Below, piece after piece: positions 20,057-30,265 of a DNA stretch of 59,907 nt. Made by a program: the position numbers and the translations under genes. Position 1 is the first letter of the stretch, and each line of letters opens with the position of its first letter. Under the pieces are notes generated by a model, which was not told where the DNA came from, searched no databases, and saw nothing but the letters and a program-made list of their open reading frames with translations. Source of the DNA: Rusavskia elegans (taxonomy: Eukaryota; Ascomycota; Lecanoromycetes; Teloschistales; Teloschistaceae); assembly GCA_011316305.1 (NCBI GenBank), contig SAUG01000095.1, positions 1 to 59,907 on the forward strand. Reading direction: 5' to 3'.

Positions 20057-22915
20057 ATGTCGGATACAACAAAAGGAAGAAACTTGTTCCATGCTAAGGT
20101 CAAGAGTGTTCTCTCGGGGGATACTCTGGTCCTTGCGAGCTTGGAATCGGGTCAGGAGAGACTGTTCAGTTTAGCATTTGTGAGCGCGCCAAAACTTCAG
20201 CGAGACGGAGAAGAAGTAAGTAAATTAAATCCTCTTATTACACCTCTATCATGGACTGGGTGAAGTGATGGCGAAGTTCTGGCTAAAGCAACTTCGTCAA
20301 TAGCCGTTTGCCTTTCACTCCCGGGACTTCTTGCGACGTGCAACTGTAGGAAAGGTAATACAGTTCGTCGTTCATTACACCATCCCAACCGGCAATAAGC
20401 GAGAATATGGAACGGTCACCTTGCAGAGCGGCGAAGAGTTGCCTGCAGCCTGTGTTGCGGACGGATGGGTGAAACTACGCGATGAGTCCCGCCGAAAAGA
20501 TATGTCAGAGTCTTCGGAAAGCCTTCTGAACGAACTCGAACTTCTTCAAGCCAAAGCTAAAGCAAATGCTAAAGGGGTGTGGGCCACTCATGGCGGCATC
20601 ATAGAGAACGCCCATGAAATTGCAGATCCAAAGGGCTTTGTTCAAAAGTTCAATGGCAGGGACCTAGATGCAATCATGGAACGTGTCTTGACAGGTGATC
20701 GAATGATCCTCCGTCTCCTTGTTTCGCCTTCAAAGCACATTCAGACCATCGTCACGGTTGCCGGTATACGTGCACCGAAGCGTGCAAATACTGCCGAGGG
20801 ACGCGAACAGCCAGCCGAGCCCCTGGCAAATGAATCTCATCAATTCGTTGAGTCGAGGCTTCTGCAGCGGAGCGTGAAAGCCAACGTGCTAGGCTTGACC
20901 CCACAAAACCAACTCATATGTGTCGTCAAACATCCGAACGGCAGTATCGCAGACTTCTTACTCAAGGAGGGCTTAGCACAATGCACAGACTTCCACTCGA
21001 CGCTCTTAGGCACCCAAATGAAGACTCTGCGGCAGGCCGAAAAGTACGCTAAAGACAATCAATTGGGCCTCTTCAAGGGGCACGTGGAGAGCAAGGCGTC
21101 CAGTGCAGCCGAGGTAGATGCTACCGTCTCACGCATCGTAAGACCAGACACAATCTCCGTCAGAACGAAAGCCGGAGGTGAGAAAACAGTCCAGCTCAGC
21201 AGTATCCGAGGACCGAAACCGAAAGACGAAAAGCAATCACCTCATGAACAGGATGCAAAGGAATTCCTGAGAAAGAAATTGATAGGGAAGCATGTTCGTC
21301 TCTCTACAGATGGAGTCAAACCTCCATCAGAAGGATTTCCGGAACGAGAGGTGGCCACCATTCTTGCTGGTAACAAAAACGTTGCTCTTATGCTCGTCGA
21401 AGCCGGATATGCTTCGGTTGTTCGCCATCGAAAGGATGATAGTGGGTATCCCTTAACACCAGGCAAGCATTTCCATAACACTGGTTGCTGATCGCTCTTT
21501 CCATAGCTGACCGAAGTCCTTACTATGACGAACTCCTAGCTGCCGAGGAAGTTGCACAAACGGAACAAAAAGGAATGTGGGCTTCGAAAGGTCCTGCCGC
21601 AAAGGCCTACCAAGACTACTCCGAGTCTCTCCAAAAAGCTAAGATTCAATCTTCCGTCCTCCAGCGCCAGAAGAAAGTTCCTGCCGTCGTTGATTATGTC
21701 AAGTCAGGCTCTCGCTTCACCGTTCTAATCCCTCGAGAGAACGCCAAACTCACCTTTGTCCTCTCTTGCATCCGCGCTCCTCGCTCCGCTCGTAATCCGA
21801 ACGAGAAGGCCGAACCATTCGGCCAAGAGGCACATGATTTTGCAAACCGGCGTTGTCTGCAACGAGATGTCGAGATTGACGTTGAGAGTACAGACAAGCA
21901 AGGCGGCTTCATTGGTACTCTCTACATCAATCGTGAGAACTTTGCCAAACTTCTCCTCGAAGAAGGCTACGCCACCGTTCATGCGTATAGTGCCGAGCAA
22001 TCCGGCCATGCTACGGAGCTATTCGCCGCAGAGCAGAAAGCCAAAGACGCTCGAAAGGGGGTATGGCAAGATTACGATCCCGCTGCCGAAGACGCAGACG
22101 GTGAAGCCATGCCGGAACCTACCAACTCAACTACCAAAGGAACAACGAACGGCACCTCATCGAGCAACAATGCCGCTGCACCGGTAAAGCCAGACTACCG
22201 CGACATCATGATTTCACATATCGACCCCGCCACTTGCGCCCTGAAATTCCAACACATAGCGCCGACAGCCTCCCACGTACTCTCAAACCTCATGTCCGCC
22301 TTCCGCACTTTCCATCTCTCCCCTACCTCTTCCTCTTCCTCGACGGCTACAGCCCCCAAAACGGGCGAGATCCTCGCCGCCAAATTCAGCGAAGACGGCG
22401 AATGGTACCGCGCGCGTATCCGCCGTAACGACCGCGACGCCAAAACCTCGGAAGTCCTCTTCATCGACTACGGCAATTCCGAATCCGTCCCCTGGAAAAA
22501 TGTTCGTCCCCTAGGCCCAGCGGACAAATTCGGCACGGCCAAACTCAAGCCGCAGGCCGTCGACGCGCAACTGAGCTTCTGCCAGTTCCCAACAGGGAAT
22601 AAAGAGTATATGGAAGATGCGGTGGCGTTTTTAAGGGAGAATGTCGAGGGGAAACAGGTGGTGGGAAGTGTAGATTTTGTGGAGAAGGATGGCGGGTTGT
22701 GGCTTACGGTGTTTGATCCCAACGGGAGGGGCAAGGGGGTGGAGGTCAACGTGAACGAGGAGGTTGTGGGAGAGGGGTTGGCGATGGTGCCGAGGAAGTT
22801 GAAGGGGTGGGAGGCCGCGAGGGGAGATGTGCTCAAGAGATTTAGGGAGCGGGAGGAGGAGGCCAAGGGGGCGAGAATGGGTATGTGGGAATATGGGGAT
22901 CTGACGGAGGATTAG
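20057..22915 (+). CDS. Tudor-SN / staphylococcal nuclease domain protein (SND1)
   Basis: Multidomain RNA-binding protein linked to RNA silencing, splicing and stress granules. Exons 20057-20215, 20304-21441 and 21507-22915 join in phase to 901 aa, near the family's usual 880-910. Four tandem SNase-fold repeats fill residues about 8-650; each shows the pattern V-x-SGD-x-L or its relatives, an IRAP(K/R) strand (VAGIRAPKRAN, SCIRAPRSARN) and EA..F...L.. helices (QEAHDFANRRCLQ). A serine/threonine-rich linker is followed by a Tudor domain near residues 718-780 (GEWYRARIRR, VLFIDYGN) and a split fifth SNase half. Intron 2 uses a GTGGGT donor and restores DDTDRSPYYDELLAAEE, the conserved reading. 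The coding strand changes from C-rich to G-rich near 22590. Confidence 0.93.
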
Positions 22916-23333
22916 ACGAAAGAAAGATCTGTGGAACTTCTTGGAGGGAAAGAAGATTTGGAGGTGGAGGTGGTCTATCAAGACGTTGGTTGACGCAGAG
23001 CATTTGAGTATTTGTAGAAAGTCATGTGTCATCGACCACAATTCAAAAGCAGAAAGCGAAGCATGTAGAGAACCTGAAGTGTGCCATTTTGGCTTGCCGC
23101 CATTTTGGCTCATCATTATACACGCGCCCACTCGACAAACCAGCGCATAAAAATTGCGGTAAGTTTCCCCTCGGCTTTTCACGATAGCTATCCTAAATAG
23201 ATATGTCGATACCGTCGGTATCGACAAAGATCAACGCAGACAATACCAAAGCTTCTCATTCTTAACACCAGCCCTATCCATCCATCCATCCATACATCCA
23301 AACATACATATATACAACCGCAACCACACCTCC
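22916..23333. other. intergenic
   Basis: 3' region of the Tudor-SN gene and 5' region of the secreted-protein gene. A short (CCAT)n tract and a CATACATA run occur near 23280-23310. Nothing else is seen. Confidence 0.5.
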
Positions 23334-24047
23334 ATGTTCTCTTCCCCTTTCCCCCTCCTCCCTCTCCTATATCTCTCCCTCTCCCTGCTCATAGCCCTGT
23401 CCAATCAAGTCACCATAACAATCCACTACGAACATTTCCACCGCACCCTCGCAACGTGCCCGCACCATCCCCCGGGCCTCTGCTGCCGCGCACCACCCTT
23501 GACAGTTTCCACGCCCGCCCTAGCATTACCAGGCCATTCCATCTCCTTCCAGCATCTCCTACCGGGGGACATAGCGGCTGTTTTCCAGACGGGATACCGA
23601 CACGGTCTACCGAATCCCGGGTGTAATACTCCTGTTCTTGCAAGCGGGTATGGGCCCGGTACGTTCGATTATACGCGGCGTGGGGATGAAGGCGGGGGGA
23701 TTGGGGGTGGGAGTTTTATTGGGCTTGGGGGTGTGCGGATTCCGCTGGATGAAAGGAGTGTGAGGTGGCTTGTTTTTGAGGGGGTGGCGGGGCTTGTATG
23801 GGGTGGGGGGCGGTGGTTTGCTGATGCTGCGGCGGAAAGGAGGAGTAGGGGGAATAGGAGGAGGGGGATCGGGTCGGAGCGGAAGGGTACGGTGTATGTG
23901 CAGGCGCCTGCTAGGTGGGTGTATCCTGCTGTTGTGGAGGTGGATGGGGTTGAGTATAGGGATGGTGGGTTGGGTAATCTTGTCTATAAGGATGCGAAAG
24001 GGTCGGTTTTGAATCTGACTTTGTTTGATGAAGGTCCGGGATTGTGA
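23334..24047 (+). CDS. predicted secreted protein of unknown function
   Basis: Single exon, 237 aa. The first 24 residues form a textbook signal peptide (hydrophobic run LLPLLYLSLSLLIAL). The mature protein starts with a short Cys-containing block (TCPHHPPGLCC, PGCNT) and then becomes Gly- and Arg-rich, without transmembrane segments. Four cysteines could form two disulphides. I do not recognise the family with certainty; it resembles small fungal secreted proteins, so a role outside the cell, including effector function, is conceivable but not shown. The coding strand is C-rich in the first 300 nt and G-rich afterwards. The gene converges on vps34, with only 91 bp between the stops. Confidence 0.7.
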   Translation: MFSSPFPLLPLLYLSLSLLIALSNQVTITIHYEHFHRTLATCPHHPPGLCCRAPPLTVSTPALALPGHSISFQHLLPGDIAAVFQTGYRHGLPNPGCNTPVLASGYGPGTFDYTRRGDEGGGIGGGSFIGLGGVRIPLDERSVRWLVFEGVAGLVWGGGRWFADAAAERRSRGNRRRGIGSERKGTVYVQAPARWVYPAVVEVDGVEYRDGGLGNLVYKDAKGSVLNLTLFDEGPGL

Positions 24048-24138
24048 TTTGATTTCCATCAGCAGCCATGCACCTGAGCGTTGCACTGCCTGGTGGGGAA
24101 GGAACTTCGTGCATTTTGCTTTATAGATATGACATTCT

Positions 24139-26992
24139 TTACGCTCTTAGCCCTTGCATGAGATCATGGATACGATCAATGACCACAGCTCCTACACTTC
24201 CCACGCTCTCGCTGACGACAGCTTCGAACCCCCTGATAGCCTCCTCTTCACTGACGCCCAGCGCGAACCGTTCTCGAACCTTGAGTACTGCCTTGTCTGG
24301 TTCCAGTTTGATATCTTGTATGTTCGCATCCACCATCAACGCAAAGAGATTGAGTATCAGGTTACTCTGTTTCCTGAGTGTCGTGAATGCCGTGTGGCAG
24401 TATTGTTTGAAGGTCTTGGTGAATAATTTCGAGGACGGGCCGCCCATCCCTTCAATCATTTCCCGGCAGAGCTTCATGGCAGGAGCGAAAGGCTTGGGGT
24501 CACGGCCGAGCATGTAGCCGAAATCGATGTGGAAAAAATGCCCATCTGGCGTGAGCAGGAGGTTGTCGAGGTGGCGATCGCCCACGCCGAGTAAATAGGT
24601 GATGACACAATAACCAGCGCAAGATTTGACGTATGTATCCATCGCGGCAGGGCGGACTCCAAGCTCTGCAGTCGCGTCGGGGTTGTTGGTACGCAGGTAG
24701 GCGAGAATACTACCTTTGTGTTTTGCCCATGCAGCAGCAAGGGATATTGAGGGTATGAATTGGACGGCGCCAGCTGTTGGAGAGGTAGCGAGGATGCGAT
24801 AAGGTGTCAGTTTTAAATCAAGGTTTTCCTTCTGGAGAAGACGATCCATCAGGGAGATGATTTGGATCACGAGCTGATCTTGACGTAGATCGTCACCAGT
24901 TTTGAACATAATCGGATACTTTTTTCCTTCGGTGGTTTTAAAGTTAATGAGTAAGGGAAAAAGGGATGATTTGAAGACCACCGCATCTTCAGGGTAAACG
25001 CTGACAACAGAGACACTAGGATCGAGAGGCAGCGGCAGCGGAGGGTCGAAGCTCGTTAACTCGTTCTTCGGATCAGCCAGCATTTTCTTGAGCCGTTGCG
25101 CCTTCCTGGGCCGATCTTCGCGAGAAAACCGGACGTCCTTCGAGATTTTGGACAAGACTGTTATCAGCTCGCCTTGACGTAGTAGGATCCTCCGGCGCTC
25201 TGGACCATTTGGTACTTGCATAAGCTCTGACATGAAATCATATTCAACCTTTGCGAAAAGTTTCTGATGATCTTTGCTTTGATCGGGACTGCGATCGTCA
25301 CACTCAACCATGAGGTACCAGTGGAGATAATTCCCAAGCATCAGGTTTTTGGTCGCTCGAGATATGAGGAATTTGGCCAGCGATGAATCCTGGGTGCTAT
25401 CGTCGGGAGATATCTTTTCGAATTTGAGCGCTTGTACGAGCTGAAGAAGATATAGAAGCAGCTCATCATCATCAGACTCTCGCAACCGATCCACCGCGTA
25501 TGCTCTCACTGCCGGATTGTCCAAAGTCGGCCCGAGAAGCTCCAGAGCGTCATCGACATCAATTTCAGTCCACTTGGGCAAGATTTGTACTGCTTGTCGG
25601 GATTCGTTCAGATCTTGCCAGTTCACTGATTTGACGAACTTGGTCAACGCGCGCTTGTCTTTGGTCAGATGGTGTCGAAATTTCCAAACCAGATCAACCT
25701 CTTCACCCTTCAATTCCTGAGTTGGGCCGTATGACATGATTGTGTTGAGTTCGTCCCGGATTTTGGCATTGGGCTTCAGATCACGATCGAGGACTCCCGT
25801 TCGATGGCTCCTGACAAGACGCCGGTGTTTGCTCTCGGCTGGGTTGTCTTTTTGACCTACCTCGGGATCGTATATCCGTATGAGGGGTGGCGCGTTAACA
25901 TCGTCACCTTCAAGACCGTTTTCTACACCATTGATACCAGGCCCGAACTGGACCTCGGGCGGAGGTTTGAGATTCACATTCCCACCAGCCGTTGACTGTT
26001 GAGGCATGAATGATATTGGAGTTGGGGAATATTCAAAATCTGTGTAGACGATTGGGAAATCGAAGCGCTGGAACTCCACGATCAATGTATGTTTGCTGCC
26101 GTCGTCGTCTGATTCATCGCCGTCGTTCTGCCCTGCGACATCCCCTCTGGTGCTATGCTTGCCTTTGAGACTCTGTGACGCCTTCAAGGCAAGCTTTGCT
26201 GAGGCTTCAACCTCTTGTCTTTTCTTTTCGACTGCTCTGAAAACCATCTGGTCCAACCAATCGACTCTCGGTATCTCGCCCAACTCATGCTTCTTGAACA
26301 ATTTTTCCAACCTTTCTAGCTCAACCTCATCTGCTGTTGGGACATGACCGGCTAATTTACCACCTGGGTTTCTGCTTCGCTTTGGTGGAGGGCTTGAAGG
26401 AGTCGTGGTCGAGGAATAGGGGTCGGCTTCTTTGTGGCGATAAATACAGCATCTCTGCTGACCTCGCTGTAGTATACCATCCTTGTCAAAGACAGGGATG
26501 GTAGTACCACCAAAGGGGATTGCATGACCCTTGGCCCCGGGTCCTCCTGTAGGAGAAACATCCCAAACGGTAATGGCCAGCTGCGAACTCTGCGGAAGGG
26601 TGGATATGCTTATTGGCAACTCGAGCCACTCGTTCCAAACACGTGCATTTTTGAAGGACTTGTAGGCCGTCTGCACTGGGACCGTCCACGGTTTAGAGTC
26701 GGCCCATAATTGCACGGTCACATAAAGATCTGAATATGGGCTGTAGCTCGAGTATTAGCTGTGTTCGCAAGGCTGCGACATGCTCACACCTGCCTTGTGT
26801 TGGACCCGATGAACCTCAAGTCAGGTCGTTGTAAAAGAGTGGACAGAGGTGGTGGATCGTAAGGGCCATCAAGGCTGGCTCTGTTCCTTATGTCAGTGAT
26901 CGGCCACCGCAAGTATCCCGTAGAACAACAAACATCCTTACATGGACCGATATGTCAACGTCAGTCGATTTAGCGAACGAATATTCCTCCAT
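24139..26992 (-). CDS. vps34: phosphatidylinositol 3-kinase Vps34
   Basis: Class III PI 3-kinase making PI3P on endosomes and autophagosomes, normally in complexes with Vps15 and Atg6/Vps30. Exon 3 (26740-24139) carries nearly all of the protein. It contains the C2 domain (DLYVTVQLWADSKPWTV, WNEWLELPI), the PIK helical domain (LVWKFRHHLTKDKRAL) and the lipid kinase: PIMFKTGDDLRQDQL with the ATP lysine, catalytic GVGDRHLDNLLL and activation segment HIDFGYMLGRDPKPF. Exon 2 (26886-26788) and exon 1 (26992-26942; MEEYSFAKSTDVDIS) match the Vps34 N-terminus, and the exon 2-3 junction uses a GTGAGC donor in phase. The exon 1-2 junction (GTAAGG...ATAAG) is out of phase by two bases, so the exact N-terminus is unresolved. 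Length is about 917 aa. Confidence 0.92.
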
Positions 26993-27521
26993 GTCTAGTG
27001 GACCTGGTAAACTCGCCGTGCGCAGAATCGTTCGGACGTTCTCAGCGGATTCCTTCGACTTGACGGAGTGGGCATCCGATACCTCGACTGCGATGTCCTA
27101 CCAAGGCATGAGATGATAGGCCTAGTGTCGGGATTGTCCTGCTCACCGCGTGGTAAGGTAGCTACGAGGCAATAATACGTGATCGTTGGAGAGAGCATTC
27201 ATACCTGACGTTGCTAACTCCGATCGCCCGACCCCTTGGCTAGGGTGCAGCACGGACCACCGCGTAAATTGGCTGCCTTGAGTTCATCACAGGAGCCTCA
27301 ACCTTTCTTCGCTCACGCCTCAAAGTTTGTCAGGATTCAGCCTTAAGAAGATCACCATTCGGAAGTCTTGAAGGTACCAAATATGCATATATCTGGCACG
27401 TCCGTTCTGAATTGACCCACATTCTCTTTGTGGGTTTGAGGCTCACTGAGGACTCCCGACACGCTTCGCAAACAAAGAACAACGTCTTTCTCCCCACGGA
27501 TTCAGCAGAGGAACCGTCACC
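26993..27521. promoter_or_regulatory. divergent promoter region, vps34 / nse4
   Basis: The 529 bp between the divergently transcribed vps34 (minus) and nse4 (plus) contain repeat copy B and otherwise no coding signal. Both promoters must lie here; no specific binding site is claimed. Confidence 0.5.
27022..27150. repeat. dispersed repeat, copy B, in the vps34 upstream region
   Basis: It aligns with copy A at 4024-4150 in the same orientation, with two small gaps. It begins about 30 bp upstream of the proposed vps34 ATG (minus strand). It may therefore be part of the vps34 promoter or 5' leader, with copy A a transposed or duplicated fragment of it. Confidence 0.6.
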
Positions 27522-29107
27522 ATGGCACGCCGAGCCAATATACATGTTTCGGATGAGGAGCAATCTGCTTCTGAAGCTCCTCAAACATCTACACGTCAAA
27601 GTTCCAGACGCGTAGACAATCAGCCTCTCTCGCCGTCCCCAGCGGCCTCATTTTCGTCAGACAAGGAGAATCGTCAGACTTCAGCAACTGGCAAGTCCAA
27701 GAGAATGCTACCTCCAAAGCTACCTACCCCTGCTTTGGCCGAGAATGGCACACCTAGATCAGCCAAGCGCCGAAAACTCGGCGAATGTGGCCTGCCCAAC
27801 GCGAGCCAGGTAGCCCACGAGGGCGAGCTGGAGAAGCTAGGCCATACGCAGTTCTATGATCCCAACCAGAGTATGGCGGAGCGCCGCGCGGTCCGGAAGG
27901 GTATCCGGGATTTGTCGAAGGAACTAACAGGTAGGGACAACGTCCCTTTGACTCAATGCTTGCTGACATTGCTCTTCAGAATCTCGTGCGGAATACCTAA
28001 CACCCTCGTCGGACGGCCTCGTCAAGACTCTCGAACGGGCCAATGAGATCTTCGCCACAGTTCGACAGACATCCGACGCAACCCTCGATTCGCGACTCCT
28101 TGTGTCAACTGCAGATCTGTCCGCCAAAAGAACCACCCAACTGAACCTCGGCGACAATACTCAAGGCATCGATATCGACGATTTTGTCGGGAAATGCATT
28201 ACGTTTATGCGCCGAGGTCTCAATGACGCAACAGCAGCAGGAGGCACCCAAAACACTTCCTCCTCCACGGCCAGGCGAAGGCGGCGAAGAGATACCGATG
28301 ACGAAAACAGCTCTCCAGAAACACCAACCGGCTTCGACGAAGGCGACGAATTTGACTGGGCCTGGCTCGGCAGCCGTGCCTGCTTCCCCTACAACCTCCG
28401 CCCCCCTATGCCAAGCTTCCTCCTCGGCCCCCTGGCCGTGCAAAAGAAGATCCGCAAACAAACCCAACGTCGCGAAAGATTGCAGAAGCGAGATCCCCGG
28501 GACGCGGTCAGGCCCGAAGAAATTAAAGCCAAAGATCTCGAGCAAGCTGAAAATTCGAATCTGAGTACCTTGTGCAAGAATATCCATAGATTGCTCCAGG
28601 ACAAAACGTGGGAGGGCCAATCTGCACTGAACGGCGTCGTGGAGGCTGGCGGCTCCGAGGAGGAATATACCGCCGAGGCGAAAAGGCATGGTCTTGCAGA
28701 GAACGGCCAGATAAGCTTTTTCCCGTTCGTTATCAACCCCAGGTCTTTCGGGCAAACGGTGGAAAACCTCTTCTATGTGAGCTTCCTTATCAGGGATGGT
28801 GATGTACAAGTTGGGCAGAGCGATGATTCGTTACCGACGCTGAGTGAGTTTGATTCCCCTCGTCTTTTCCAACCCTTTCTCTGTTTTTGGGGGGGATAGT
28901 CGTCGCTGACATGGAACAGTACCACGAGAAAGAAGATCAAGGGACGAGCAGCAAGCAACAGGCACACAGAAACATCAAGCGGTTTTCCATCTCGATTACG
29001 ATACGTGGGAGGACCTCATCGATGCTTTCGACATCAAAGACAGTATTATCTCACATCGCCAGTCCGAAGACGAAGCCCAAGTTACTGCTTCAGGGTGGTA
29101 TACTTAG
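27522..29107 (+). CDS. nse4: SMC5/6 complex kleisin Nse4
   Basis: Kleisin subunit that bridges the heads of the SMC5-SMC6 DNA-repair complex in the nucleus. Exons 27522-27930, 27980-28843 and 28920-29107 join in phase to 486 aa. The N-terminal 100 residues are disordered, with a basic patch (SAKRRKL). The N-kleisin helix follows at RRAVRKGIRDLSKEL near residues 120-136. A disordered middle with Arg and Asp runs leads to the conserved C-terminal winged-helix domain: ISFFPFVINPRSFGQTVEN, then LFYVSFLIRDG, and on the last exon TWEDLIDAFDIKDSII. The third exon becomes recognisable only after removing the 76-nt GTGAGT intron. The gene diverges from vps34. Confidence 0.92.
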
Positions 29108-30265
29108 GCAAGTCAATTCGCCTCACCGTTCGTCTTTTCATGGAATGGAATGGATAGTTGATTTCATGATATATACTTCTGGCGGAGGTTGAGGGGTGTA
29201 TCACTGCACTTCTGACCTTGCTGCCCCCTTGGCTTGAAGGTGGGTTTCAAGCATAGATACTGTTCCCTGTATGGCTCGATTGGCGGTGGCTTCTTCTTAT
29301 TGTCATGTTAGACAGATACCCGATAGCTATGTCTTGTTCGGTCCTAAAGGACAAAACATACCATACATATCCCTGGTCTCCGATGCATTTGATCCCTGCT
29401 ATTGATCCTATACCACCATGTCTAATCTTCCCCCTTTCGTCCTGATTCAGTAGATCTGTTTTATAAGTAGTTTTATACCATTCATATACCACACAACACC
29501 AAGGGAGCGAGCCTACATCCAGCCCAGAAATGCTGGATATCCAGATAGTGACCTTTTCCACAGTTAGAGTGGCTTTTTCTGAAAGAAAGAAGCACAGACA
29601 ACATCAACCCTGCTCGTCGATCTCCGCCATGTCATCTAACCGCCAAACACAAAAACACCACCAAGCTCCATCCAAAAATCAGGAGCCTACCCCTTCGACT
29701 GGTAACTAGGCCGGACATCCGATACCATCGACTACCAGCCAAATAAACCACAGCAGCGCATGTGACAGTCAAATAAACAAAGTGTCAAGCACATCGGCCC
29801 TCCTCAGCCGGGGTCACATCATCTCATCCAAGCCACTCAAAATACTCCAACTTAATGGGATTAAAGCAGCGGAGAAAAGAAGACTCATTCCATTCGAAGC
29901 GCTCAAAGACCTGACGACAAGTTATCTACATAGCGCCGTAATCGCTACCACCTACATACATGCACCCTCCTAAACCGGCGCCAGGGGATTTTGACATTTC
30001 TCTTCCCATCGCCGTTGATACATTAGCCAATTCCATAAGACAGTAATGATGGCGTGAGAAAAAGGAATGAGATGCGAGTGTGATGTATCATGATTGCCAC
30101 CATCCCATCTGATATGCAATGGAAATGACAACGAGACAACACAACAAGTCCTGCAGGGAGGAAAGGGAAAAGATGCCAGTGGTATTTTGTAAGTGCGTTG
30201 GACGAAGGGAGCGTAGCAGGGGGAATTTTATTGCTCGGAAGAGAGATAGATGGCATATAGAGGTG
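29108..30265. other. intergenic between convergent nse4 and rom2
   Basis: 1.16 kb between two convergent genes, presumably holding both 3' untranslated regions. Small frames at 29247-29561 (minus) and 29782-29973 (plus) have no domain or start context and are left unannotated. Confidence 0.5.

Noticed and set aside
22631..23227. 198-codon minus-strand open frame
   Set aside because: It overlaps the Tudor-SN 3' end on the opposite strand and shows no recognised sequence.
28105..28809. 234-codon minus-strand open frame
   Set aside because: Antisense to nse4 exon 2, which has clear conserved motifs.
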